From contig CAMKZP010000018.1 of assembly GCA_946477805.1 (NCBI GenBank), forward strand, positions 1 to 18,158: 18,158 nt of DNA, in the 5' to 3' direction. Position 1 is the first letter of the stretch, and the number at the start of each line of letters is the position of its first letter. Positions 1-5,846 of this stretch are shown piece by piece. The notes below the pieces were generated by a model. It had not been told where the DNA came from, did no database searches, and worked only from the letters and a program-made list of their open reading frames with translations. The position numbers were made by a program, and so were the translations under genes. Origin of the DNA: an uncultured Enterobacter sp. (lineage in GTDB: Bacteria; Pseudomonadota; Gammaproteobacteria; Enterobacterales; Enterobacteriaceae).

Positions 1-48
1 CGAGATTTCTGCCTGTCTCGTGGGCTCGGAGATGTGTATAAGAGACAG
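1..48 (+). other. Illumina Nextera P7/index adapter left on the contig end (artefact)
   Basis: Bases 1-6 (CGAGAT) are the last six bases of the P7 flow-cell adapter. Bases 7-14 (TTCTGCCT) match the Nextera i7 index N703 as written in the adapter. Bases 15-48 are the Nextera read-2 transposase adapter, ending in the 19-base mosaic end AGATGTGTATAAGAGACAG (30-48). All parts are in the order and orientation of a library molecule, with the insert following directly. This is library sequence, not genome, and should be trimmed before any search. Confidence 0.98.
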
Positions 49-145
49 GCCAAGAAGAGATTGAGTTGAAGTTAAAAATTTTCAGGTGAAGTAATATGCA
101 GATAGTGTTTTCTTGGATCCTACTAACATTTACAAGGATATGCTC
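49..145 (+). other. Short AT-rich leader before the membrane-protein gene
   Basis: One frame reads open from the adapter boundary and stops at TGA 87-89, giving a possible C-terminal tail QEEIELKLKIFR of a gene cut off by the contig end. This is too short to support as a gene. A TAA at 92-94 closes the frame of the next gene upstream. No clear promoter was found. Confidence 0.3.
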
Positions 146-667
146 ATGAGTGGAAATGAGTTCGATTATTACGACCTAACTTCAAAAATAATCATTGGGC
201 TGGTAACCGGTATTGTAGCTGCATTCTTAACCGCTAAATTTGCCCTCAATCGATTTTACAAAGAAAAGTGGTGGGAAAAACGACTGGCCTCATTCACCGA
301 TGTAATCGATAAAGCATATAGGGTCAAAATGACTGACCGCTATTTTCTGAATCTAGAATATAGCCTCACGCAGGAACAAGATGAAACGTTTAACAGACAC
401 CCTCCTGAACAGGAAAAGTTACTCACAGACCTTTATTGGGAGGATATACAGGAACTTGAGCGAATAGCTCAACTTTCTGATTTTACGTTAACCCCAAAAG
501 CATCTAAGTTGTTGAATGATTTTGTCAAAATGAGAGCAGAAACTCGCTCAGACTATAGGGATGATGCAATAAATTCCCTGGATGGCGCTGAAGCAGATCT
601 TGGGGCATCAGAAACATTACTGGATGGGCTTGTGCAGGAAGCTAAAAGGGCACTGAAAATAAAGTAA
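146..667 (+). CDS. Unknown single-pass inner-membrane protein, element cargo
   Basis: I do not recognise this 173-aa protein. The frame can be read from a TTG at 113, but ATG 146 is chosen because AAGGA (134-138) sits 7 nt before it and nothing comparable precedes the TTG. Residues 15-34 form one hydrophobic helix (IIIGLVTGIVAAFLTAKFAL). It is followed at once by a basic and aromatic stretch, RFYKEKWWEKR (36-46), which by the positive-inside rule puts the C-terminus in the cytoplasm. Residues 47-173 are charged and largely helix-forming, with a Tyr/Trp-rich patch around 87-100 and no Cys. The KEKWWEK pattern after a TM helix recalls small membrane proteins from prophage and island cargo loci, some tied to phage defence, but that is impression only. 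The gene is visibly more AT-rich than xis and int and has its own terminator. Function: none assigned. Confidence 0.75.
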   Translation: MSGNEFDYYDLTSKIIIGLVTGIVAAFLTAKFALNRFYKEKWWEKRLASFTDVIDKAYRVKMTDRYFLNLEYSLTQEQDETFNRHPPEQEKLLTDLYWEDIQELERIAQLSDFTLTPKASKLLNDFVKMRAETRSDYRDDAINSLDGAEADLGASETLLDGLVQEAKRALKIK

Positions 668-696
668 TATTTACAACCACTAACAACTAAATCTCA

Positions 697-716
697 CCGC
701 CTACGGGCGGTTTTTT
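697..716 (+). terminator. Intrinsic terminator of the membrane-protein gene
   Basis: CCGCC (697-701) and GGCGG (706-710) form a 5-bp stem around the tetraloop TACG, followed directly by six T (711-716). It lies 30 bp after the stop codon and separates the cargo gene from xis-int. Confidence 0.85.
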
Positions 717-735
717 CTTATCTGATTTCGATTAA

Positions 736-765
736 TCAACACGTCAACGCAGCCTCGCATATAAT
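736..765 (+). promoter_or_regulatory. Sigma-70 promoter of xis-int
   Basis: A perfect -10 TATAAT lies at 760-765. An 18-bp spacer separates it from TCAACA (736-741), which matches TTGACA at 4 of 6 positions. The start would fall near 772. The xis Shine-Dalgarno TAAGGAG (776-782) follows directly, so the leader is very short. No operator was identified. Confidence 0.65.
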
Positions 766-787
766 GCCTGGCGGCTAAGGAGTTCTC

Positions 788-1060
788 ATGGCTAAGCTTC
801 TCAATTTGCAGGAATGGGCTGCTGAGGTCTACACGACTCCCCCCTCACTTTCTACTCTGCGTCGATGGACGCGGGAGGGGCGAATTTATCCCGCGCCGGA
901 GCTGCACGGAAAGGAATATAAGGTTCAGCCTGACGCTATCTACGTGGATCCGCGCAAGAAGAATCTACGAGCTAAACCGAAACACACCAAACTGCCGTCC
1001 GGCGGCACCTTACTGGAGAGACTGACTCATGGCGAAAAGGCCAGTACGTTACGACGCTAA
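788..1060 (+). CDS. xis: Lambda Xis-type excisionase
   Basis: This 90-aa basic DNA-bending protein is expected to steer the integrase towards excision by binding the att arm. It matches lambda Xis over nearly its whole length: LNLQEWAAEVYTTPPSLSTL lines up with the lambda start LTLQEWNARQRRPRSLETV, and RRWTREGRIYPAPELHGKEY with RRWVRECRIFPPPVKDGREY, the winged-helix core. The C-terminal GGTLLERLTHGEKA corresponds to lambda's GLLKRIRNGKKA. Lambda Xis has 72 aa; this one has a longer linker and tail. TAAGGAG (776-782) lies 5 nt before the ATG and fixes the start. The last 32 bp overlap int, as in lambda, so the two are probably co-transcribed and int translation coupled to xis. Confidence 0.88.
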   Translation: MAKLLNLQEWAAEVYTTPPSLSTLRRWTREGRIYPAPELHGKEYKVQPDAIYVDPRKKNLRAKPKHTKLPSGGTLLERLTHGEKASTLRR

Positions 1061-2114
1061 CCTGCCCCGTAACCTGACCTATCGTAAAAGAGACAGACTA
1101 TACAGCTGGCGCAATCCGGTGACCGGGCAGGAGATATCTCTTGGCCGGATTGATCGCAAGGACGCTGTTGCCCAGGCCATTGAGGCCAACAACTACATCG
1201 ACCAGAATTACCTCCCCTCGTCTCTCCTGGATCGCATAAAAGACGTGCCCACCTTCACAGTGGCTGCATGGCTGGAGCGTTACGAGGTAATTCTCGAGCG
1301 TCGCGAGCTGAAACCAAACACGATGAAGGTCAGGCGAAACCAGATCGCCACCATAAAGGAAGAGTTCGGCAAAATTCCCCTCGCTTCGGTCACGACAAAG
1401 GATATTGCCTCATTTCTTGAATCGTACATTCTCTGCGATAAAAAGAGCATGGCTTCCGGGCTGCGTTCTGTCTTAATGGACATCTTCAGGGAGGCCATCG
1501 TAGAAGGCCATGTCGACAGGAATCCGGCCGAGCCGACGCGAACGCCGACGCCGAAAGTTAAGCGAGAGCGCCTGTTGCTCGAACAATTCACCATCATCCG
1601 CCAGGCCGCGTTAACCCATTCTGACTGGGCGCCAAACGCATGCGATCTGGCGCTGGTCACCGGCCAGCGGCGGGAGGATATCTCACTGTTCAGGTTCAGT
1701 GATATTAAAGACGGGAGGCTTTTCGTTACTCAGGAGAAAACAGGTCACAAACTGGCGCTTCCCCTTGATTTGAGGCTGGACGTCGCCGGGCTTGTGTTGC
1801 AGGATGTCATTGAGCGATGCCGGGTAAATAACCCTTCCGACTTCATGCTTTATTCGCCGGTTCGCCGCGGTGGAAGAAAGCCGGGGCCGCTAACGCCTGA
1901 CGGTCTTACCCAGGCGTTCGCAGAGATAAGGGATTCGACCGGGTTAAAATTCGGGCCTAACCCACCGCCTTTCCATGAGATCAGAAGCCTGGCGAGCAGG
2001 CTATATGAAAAGGAGCGCGGAGAAGAATTTGCTCAGCGTTTACTAGGCCACAAAAATTTAACAATGACCAAAAAATACCTGGACGCACGCGGTGCAGAGT
2101 ATGTTATGGTTTAG
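1029..2114 (+). CDS. int: Lambda-type tyrosine integrase
   Basis: This site-specific recombinase joins and releases the element at its att sites. The 361-aa length is close to lambda Int (356). The N-terminal arm-binding domain (1-65; LPRNLTYRKRDRLYSWRNP) and core-binding domain (about 72-170; FTVAAWLERYE) resemble lambda Int. The catalytic domain has all six residues: R214 (VTGQRREDI), K237 (QEKTGHK), H316 and R319 (FHEIRSLASRLYEK), H341 (LLGHKN) and the nucleophile Y350 (TKKYLDARG). Nothing is missing, so it is probably active. GGAG (1015-1018) precedes the ATG. The gene points at the att site 84 bp downstream, which sits in the SdsR terminator. Confidence 0.95.
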   Translation: MAKRPVRYDANLPRNLTYRKRDRLYSWRNPVTGQEISLGRIDRKDAVAQAIEANNYIDQNYLPSSLLDRIKDVPTFTVAAWLERYEVILERRELKPNTMKVRRNQIATIKEEFGKIPLASVTTKDIASFLESYILCDKKSMASGLRSVLMDIFREAIVEGHVDRNPAEPTRTPTPKVKRERLLLEQFTIIRQAALTHSDWAPNACDLALVTGQRREDISLFRFSDIKDGRLFVTQEKTGHKLALPLDLRLDVAGLVLQDVIERCRVNNPSDFMLYSPVRRGGRKPGPLTPDGLTQAFAEIRDSTGLKFGPNPPPFHEIRSLASRLYEKERGEEFAQRLLGHKNLTMTKKYLDARGAEYVMV

Positions 2115-2191
2115 ACAGGATATGGAATATTCGAGTAATTTTCGGGGAATTTCGTGCTGAGACCGAAAAAATCCTTGAGAAACAAATAGAT

Positions 2192-2295
2192 AAAAAGAGA
2201 CCGAATACGATTCCTGTATTCGGTCCAGGGAAATGGCTCTTGGGAGAGAGCCGTGCGCTAAAAGTTGGCATTAATGCAGGCTAAAATCGCCTTGC
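2192..2295 (-). ncRNA. sdsR: SdsR (RyeB), RpoS-dependent Hfq-binding sRNA
   Basis: Read on the minus strand, the RNA begins GCAAGGCGATTTTAGCCTGC at 2295 and ends in the terminator arms 2225-2216 and 2208-2199 and a five-T tract at 2196-2192. This is 104 nt, nearly identical to E. coli SdsR apart from one extra U near the 5' end. SdsR is a stationary-phase sRNA that base-pairs with mRNAs, for example ompD in Salmonella, and is antisense to SraC. The seed and middle region (GCGCACGGCTCTCTCCCAAG) are intact. The element joins at its terminator, yet the 3' end is rebuilt completely, so the RNA should still be made. Confidence 0.95.
2199..2225. other. Probable attachment core (attL/attR) in the SdsR terminator hairpin
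   Basis: GACCGAATAC (2199-2208) and GTATTCGGTC (2216-2225) are perfect 10-bp inverted arms around a 7-base centre, GATTCCT. This is the SdsR terminator stem-loop, and it also has the layout of a lambda-class core site: two inverted integrase sites flanking a 7-bp overlap. Chromosomal sRNA lies on one side and the integrase gene on the other. The SdsR/SraC locus is an established insertion hot spot in Salmonella and E. coli. The exact crossover is inferred, because the second att copy is outside the window. Confidence 0.65.
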
Positions 2296-2301
2296 CCTTT
2301 A

Positions 2302-2308
2302 AGAATAG
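2302..2308 (-). promoter_or_regulatory. SdsR promoter, sigma-S-type -10
   Basis: On the minus strand CTATTCT followed by TAAA lies 7 nt before the SdsR 5' end. It is close to the sigma-S -10 consensus CTATACT. SdsR in E. coli and Salmonella is among the most strictly RpoS-dependent sRNAs. The promoter lies on the chromosomal side, away from the insertion. Confidence 0.75.
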
Positions 2309-2380
2309 ATGACGACGCCAGGTTTTCCAGTCCACAGTAAAAGTGGCCTGAAAAAAAGCGCCAGAACATCATCAAACGAA

Positions 2381-2419
2381 AAAAAACCGCAGAGCTTTCG
2401 CAAGCGCCTGCGGTTTTTT
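2381..2419. terminator. Bidirectional terminator of SraC (+) and yobA-yebZ-yebY (-)
   Basis: AAAAAACCGCAG (2381-2392) pairs with CTGCGGTTTTTT (2408-2419). An inner stem GCTT/AAGC closes the loop TCGC. The A run on the left and T run on the right give a U tract in both directions. It ends 16 bp from the yebY stop codon and fits the expected SraC 3' end. Confidence 0.88.
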
Positions 2420-2435
2420 ATTGGAAACCAAAAGG

Positions 2436-2774
2436 CTAGCAGAGGCTATCGGCTCGCTCGATAAAGGGAGCAAGACTCATCTTCTGACCCGGCCTGGACG
2501 GGTCATCAATCTGAATCACGCTAATCGGCTGGCCGTTACTTTTGCCGCTGGCAACCTGCTGCTGCGCGACGTCGTTTAGCGGGTACTGCACCAGCGTGCT
2601 TGGGTTAATCGCGTACAGCGCATGGCCGGGACGGCAGGTGAGCATAACCTCTTCGCGGTTAAAGGCCCATTTATCTTTACCCACTTCGAAGCGGCTAACG
2701 GTAATGACCTGCGGTGCCGCCAGCGCGCTTGCGCTACAGGCCAGCAGTAAAAGAGAAAGTACTGTCTTTTTCAT
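2436..2774 (-). CDS. yebY: YebY, periplasmic DUF2511 protein
   Basis: This 112-aa secreted protein matches E. coli YebY (113 aa). Residues 1-19 form a signal peptide (MKKTVLSLLLLACSASALA) with an expected cut before APQVIT. The mature part has two cysteines, C47 (LTCRPGHALYAINP) and the C-terminal C112, which could form a disulfide. The motif CRPG-x-AL is typical of the family. AAGG (2785-2788) lies 10 nt before the ATG, between the yebZ stop and this start, so it is the last gene of yobA-yebZ-yebY. The biochemical function is unproven. Its place behind CopC and CopD homologues suggests a part in copper handling at the inner membrane. Confidence 0.9.
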   Translation of the reverse strand: MKKTVLSLLLLACSASALAAPQVITVSRFEVGKDKWAFNREEVMLTCRPGHALYAINPSTLVQYPLNDVAQQQVASGKSNGQPISVIQIDDPSRPGQKMSLAPFIERADSLC

Positions 2775-2789
2775 GTTTTATTAACCTTG

Positions 2790-3659
2790 TCAAAAGGGTT
2801 CCCAGGTCGCAAACAGACTGACGGCTGCCAGTACCAGCGCGCCCAGCACCACTTCTGCCTGTGTCATCCTGATAAAAATCTGTTTTTCCCGCCCAGCCTC
2901 CGGGCGAAAGCGTGGCACCAGAAAATACCGATTCGCCAGCGCAATTACCACCATCATGACCACCAGCGCACATTTGAACAACAGAAGTTGTCCGTAGTCT
3001 GTCTGCCAGGGCAGCGTAAACCCAAGAATAAAGAGGGTATTGAGGATCCCGGTCAGCAGCACGCCTGCCACCGCATAATGTCCCACGCGGGAAAAATGCA
3101 TCATGGTGTAGATAGCCGCCGTTTGCCAGCGCCCCTTCGCCAGCTGCATGCAAAACAGTAAAGGCAGCAGGCCACCCAGCCAGGCTGCGGCGCACAGAAG
3201 GTGCAGCGCATGGTTCAGGCGCTGCAGCGCCCCCTCCGCGCCGTCGTTCATCGCCGCGTGTCCGACGCCCGCCAGCAGGACAAACTGCCCCATCGCCAGC
3301 AGCAGCAGACGCGACGCTTTGTGTGGCGCCAGCCAGGCAACCCCCGCCGTGAGCATCGCCAGAACCATTTGCCACAGCCAGACGCCGCCGAACTGCGTGC
3401 CCAGCACGCCGTGCCACACGGACGGGCGCAGCACGTCGCCCCAGCCATTCCCCATCTGCCCGCTCTGGACGCCAAACATAAGCAGCGCAGCAACCGCGCT
3501 TATCAAGGCGGCAAACTGTTGTTGAGACTGAAACCGCCGCAACAGCAGGCGCTGCAGTGATGAGGGGGCGAGCCAGGCGCAGTAAAGCGCATTGCCAAAA
3601 ATCAGCATCAGCGCGCCAAAATGGATGAAGCGCAGCGCCACATACAAAAACGCCAGCAT
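2790..3659 (-). CDS. yebZ: YebZ, CopD-family copper-resistance inner-membrane protein
   Basis: This 289-aa multi-pass membrane protein has about eight hydrophobic segments, beginning MLAFLYVALRFIHFGALML. It matches E. coli YebZ (290 aa) and the CopD/PcoD domain. CopD proteins are thought to take copper from periplasmic CopC across the inner membrane. Conserved points include RFIHF (10-14), the GVGHA motif, HALHLLCAAAWLGGLLP with histidines near the membrane face, and the end SLFATWEPF. Its ATG follows the yobA stop by one base (TAACATG read on the minus strand), so translation is coupled. YebY starts 15 bp downstream. Whether this branch confers resistance or supplies copper is not shown by sequence. 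Confidence 0.92.
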   Translation of the reverse strand: MLAFLYVALRFIHFGALMLIFGNALYCAWLAPSSLQRLLLRRFQSQQQFAALISAVAALLMFGVQSGQMGNGWGDVLRPSVWHGVLGTQFGGVWLWQMVLAMLTAGVAWLAPHKASRLLLLAMGQFVLLAGVGHAAMNDGAEGALQRLNHALHLLCAAAWLGGLLPLLFCMQLAKGRWQTAAIYTMMHFSRVGHYAVAGVLLTGILNTLFILGFTLPWQTDYGQLLLFKCALVVMMVVIALANRYFLVPRFRPEAGREKQIFIRMTQAEVVLGALVLAAVSLFATWEPF

Positions 3660-3660
3660 G

Positions 3661-4032
3661 TTATTTCACGCTGAAGCGGTAGCTGCCCTTGGTTTTATGG
3701 CCGTCTACCGAAACCACATGCCAGTCGACCCGGTAATCGCCTGCGGTCAACGGCTGTTCAAGCGGAACGATCAGCCGCGCGTTGTCTTTTTCATCACGCT
3801 TCGCCGCACCGGTTTTAATCGCCCGCTGCCGGGCGTCGGTGACCACTACGCCGCTAAAATTCGGCTCGATGCCTTCAGAGAAATTCAGCGTAAGGGCCTG
3901 CGGGGCCGCAACGGTAGAATCTGCAGCGGGCGTCTGCTGCTGCAGGTGAGCATGGGCCATCGCGGCGGGCGTCATGGCCGTGGAGAACAGAAAAGCCAGC
4001 GCGCAGGCCGCGCGGGAAGAGGTTAAGCTCAT
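3661..4032 (-). CDS. yobA: YobA, CopC-family periplasmic copper-binding protein
   Basis: This 123-aa secreted protein matches E. coli YobA (124 aa). The signal peptide MSLTSSRAACALAFLFSTAM... ends at AMA, so the mature protein would begin HAHL, the amino-terminal His copper site of CopC proteins. A second His-containing motif, DWHVVSVDGHKTKGSY, lies near the C-terminus. NFSEGIEPNFSG is the usual CopC strand. An ATG at 4041 gives three more residues, but AAGGA (4046-4042) touches that codon, whereas it lies 9 nt before ATG 4032, so the shorter form is chosen. It is the first gene of the operon and hands copper to YebZ by family analogy. It is divergent from holE. Confidence 0.92.
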   Translation of the reverse strand: MSLTSSRAACALAFLFSTAMTPAAMAHAHLQQQTPAADSTVAAPQALTLNFSEGIEPNFSGVVVTDARQRAIKTGAAKRDEKDNARLIVPLEQPLTAGDYRVDWHVVSVDGHKTKGSYRFSVK

Positions 4033-4079
4033 CGCAATCATTCCTTTTTGTTATGCCTGTTTGGTAAAGAATAACTCTG

Positions 4080-4085
4080 TATAAT
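4080..4085 (+). promoter_or_regulatory. Candidate holE promoter -10 in the yobA/holE divergent gap
   Basis: A perfect TATAAT lies 84 bp before the holE ATG. The best upstream hexamers (for example CTGTTT with a 17-bp spacer) are poor -35 matches. The same stretch on the minus strand offers TATTAT for yobA. Both assignments are tentative and no copper-sensor operator was recognised. Confidence 0.35.
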
Positions 4086-4169
4086 AAGCGAGTCGAGGAT
4101 CATCCCGCGCCCGCTTGTCATCGCCACCCAATCGCGGTAACGTTGCCGCCGCATAACAAGGAGAAGGAA

Positions 4170-4400
4170 ATGAACATTAATCTTGCCGCCCTTCCTCAGG
4201 ACGAGATGGACAAAGTGAATGTTGATCTCGCTGCCGCTGGCGTGGCGTTCAAAGAGCGTTACAACATGCCCATCGTGGCGGAGGTTGTCGAGCGTGAACA
4301 GCCTGCGCATCTGCGCGACTGGTTCCGCGAGCGGCTGATCGCCCACCGTCTCGCCTCCGTTAACCTCTCCCGCTTGCCGTACGAGCCGAAGGTTAAATAA
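4170..4400 (+). CDS. holE: DNA polymerase III theta subunit
   Basis: This 76-aa protein is the same length as E. coli HolE and nearly identical from EMDKVNVDLAAAGVAFKERY to SRLPYEPKVK. Theta binds the epsilon proofreading exonuclease in the polymerase III core and stabilises it. The frame is open nine codons further upstream (ATG 4143), but AAGGAG (4158-4163) sits 6 nt before ATG 4170 and the family begins there. The N-terminal residues (MNINLAALPQ) differ from E. coli (MLKNLAKLDQ), the normal variable part. The gene is divergent from yobA and followed by a 108-bp gap before yobB. Confidence 0.97.
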   Translation: MNINLAALPQDEMDKVNVDLAAAGVAFKERYNMPIVAEVVEREQPAHLRDWFRERLIAHRLASVNLSRLPYEPKVK

Positions 4401-4508
4401 TTTATATCTCGCTACACTTCCTTACGCTGATTATGGCAGGATAAGAAAACCCTGATTAACTTAGGTGTATTCTTAAATCCCGGCGACTCAGTGTAAAAGG
4501 AAGTCACG

Positions 4509-5159
4509 ATGTCACGATGGAATATTGCGGCTGCCCAGTATGCCCGGCAGCACCACAACCTGGACGATCACGTTGAGCACCACCTCCGGTTTATTGACGA
4601 AGCGGCGCGGCAGGCGTGTAATTTACTGGTCTTTCCCGAACTCTCATTAACCGGCCCCGACGAAACGGCTCTGCCCGCCCCGCCGGACGACGTGCAGCTT
4701 GCCCCTCTGCTTCATGCTGCGCATTCGCGCAATATCACGGTGATTGCGGGCCTTACGCTTCTTCAGCAGGGCCAGCGTCTTAAAGGTCTTGCCCTCTTCA
4801 CGCCACATCTTGATACGATCCGCCGTTATCCGCAGGGCAGCGGCGCGAGCCTTATCCCCGGCGACAAGCGGCTCACGATTGTCGATGCTCAGTCAGACTC
4901 GCCGAATATCGATCCGCAGGCAACGCTGTTCACCAGCTGTCAGGCGGTGGGCGAGAGCCGATGGCGGCAGTCCGTTAATACGCTGCAGCGCTTCGCGCAC
5001 AAATACGCCATCGCGGTGCTTATGGCCAACGCTCGCGGCGGCAGTGCGCTATGGGATGAGAGAGGGCAGCTTATCGTCGGTGCCGACAAAGGCGAGCTGC
5101 TGCTGACCGGTTCTCTTGGTCGTCAGGGTTGGCAAGGCGATATCATTCCTTTAGGCTAA
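4509..5159 (+). CDS. yobB: YobB, short nitrilase-superfamily (C-N hydrolase) protein
   Basis: This 216-aa protein is close in length to E. coli YobB (about 218 aa). The fold is recognisable: IAAAQYARQHHNLDDHVEHH at the start, VFPELSLTG with the catalytic-type Glu E44, a PGD turn at 117-119, and the end MANARGGSALWDERGQLI. The canonical Lys motif is not clear, because IRRYPQGSGASLIPGD stands where Y-x-K-x-HL is expected. The region after the presumed Cys strand (LFTSC, C144) runs almost directly into the late helix, so roughly 30-40 residues seem missing compared with full-length (about 265 aa) members. It may be inactive or act on an unknown substrate. AAGGAAG lies just before the ATG. exoX follows 24 bp downstream, probably in one transcript. 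Confidence 0.88.
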   Translation: MSRWNIAAAQYARQHHNLDDHVEHHLRFIDEAARQACNLLVFPELSLTGPDETALPAPPDDVQLAPLLHAAHSRNITVIAGLTLLQQGQRLKGLALFTPHLDTIRRYPQGSGASLIPGDKRLTIVDAQSDSPNIDPQATLFTSCQAVGESRWRQSVNTLQRFAHKYAIAVLMANARGGSALWDERGQLIVGADKGELLLTGSLGRQGWQGDIIPLG

Positions 5160-5183
5160 GCGTTTTATGGTCAGGAGCGATTA

Positions 5184-5846
5184 ATGCTGCGCGTCATCGA
5201 TACCGAAACCTGCGATCTGCAGGGCGGAATAGTAGAAGTGGCCTCCGTCGACGTGGTTGATGGAAAAATAGTCAACCCGATGAGTCATCTTGTGCGGCCC
5301 GATCGTCCCATCAGCCCGCAGGCGATGGCTATCCATCGCATCACCGAGTCGATGGTAGTGGATAAACCCTGGATCGAAGAGGTGATCCCGCACTATTACG
5401 GCAGCCCGTGGTACGTGGCGCATAACGCCAGCTTTGACCGCCGCGTGCTGCCGGAGATGCCGGGAGAGTGGATTTGCACCATGAAGCTGGCGCGTCGTCT
5501 GTGGCCGGGGATCAAGTACAGCAACATGGCGCTGTATAAATCCCGTAAGCTTAGCGTCCGCACGCCGGAGGGGCTGCACCACCACCGGGCGCTGTATGAC
5601 TGCTATATCACCGCCGCGCTGCTGATTGATATCATGAATACCTCCGGCTGGACGCCAGACGATATGGCGACCATTACCGGGCGTCCGGCGCTGCTGACCA
5701 CCTTCACCTTCGGCAAATACCGCGGTAAACCGGTATCGGAAGTCGCCGATAAAGATCCGGGCTACCTGCGCTGGCTGTATAACAACCTCGACAGAATGAG
5801 CCCGGAGCTGCGTCTGACGCTGAAGCACTACCTCGGCGACGCCTAG
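5184..5846 (+). CDS. exoX: Exonuclease X (DnaQ/DEDDh 3'-5' exonuclease)
   Basis: This 220-aa protein is the same length as E. coli ExoX, a distributive 3'-5' exonuclease on single- and double-stranded DNA that acts in mismatch repair and UV repair. The DEDDh residues are in place: D6 and E8 (VIDTETCD), D85 (HNASFDRRV), and H134 with D139 (HHHRALYD). The C-terminal part from FTFGKYRGKPVSEV to GYLRWLYNNLD is the small domain typical of ExoX-like proteins. AGGAG (5173-5177) lies 6 nt before the ATG. The stop codon TAG overlaps the ptrB stop on the other strand by the four bases CTAG. Confidence 0.97.
   Translation: MLRVIDTETCDLQGGIVEVASVDVVDGKIVNPMSHLVRPDRPISPQAMAIHRITESMVVDKPWIEEVIPHYYGSPWYVAHNASFDRRVLPEMPGEWICTMKLARRLWPGIKYSNMALYKSRKLSVRTPEGLHHHRALYDCYITAALLIDIMNTSGWTPDDMATITGRPALLTTFTFGKYRGKPVSEVADKDPGYLRWLYNNLDRMSPELRLTLKHYLGDA

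Larger units (their letters stand above)
49..2208 (+). mobile_element. Truncated lambda-like prophage or integrative element, integrase end
   Basis: The segment holds an AT-rich cargo gene, an Xis-like excisionase and a lambda-type tyrosine integrase whose 3' end lies 84 bp from the SdsR terminator. The right boundary is placed at the inner end of the phage-side arm of that hairpin (2208), because strand exchange is expected in the 7-base loop 2209-2215. The left end is cut by the contig edge, so size, structural genes and the other att site are unknown. In E. coli the neighbouring gene on this side of yebY and the sRNA pair is pphA; here the element takes that place. It could be a complete prophage, a satellite or a remnant. 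Confidence 0.85.
2154..2419 (+). ncRNA. sraC: SraC (RyeA), sRNA antisense to SdsR; 5' end uncertain
   Basis: In E. coli SraC is read opposite to SdsR, starts about 38 nt beyond the SdsR 3' end and ends about 107 nt past the SdsR 5' end. Applying that geometry puts the RNA at roughly 2154 to the terminator at 2381-2419. The antisense body and terminator are present. The start and promoter would fall in element DNA, so the native promoter has probably been replaced. A weak candidate is TAGACA (2112-2117), 18 bp before TAATTT (2136-2141). Expression in this strain is open. Confidence 0.5.

Noticed and set aside
51..89. Possible tail of an upstream gene (QEEIELKLKIFR, stop at 87-89)
   Set aside because: Twelve codons next to an adapter boundary cannot be told from chance.
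2734..3417. 227-codon minus-strand frame overlapping yebZ in another register
   Set aside because: Ala/Gly/Arg-rich product typical of an out-of-frame reading of GC-rich DNA; yebZ is the conserved frame.
4039..4041. Upstream ATG for yobA
   Set aside because: The Shine-Dalgarno touches this codon; ATG 4032 has proper spacing and gives the family length.
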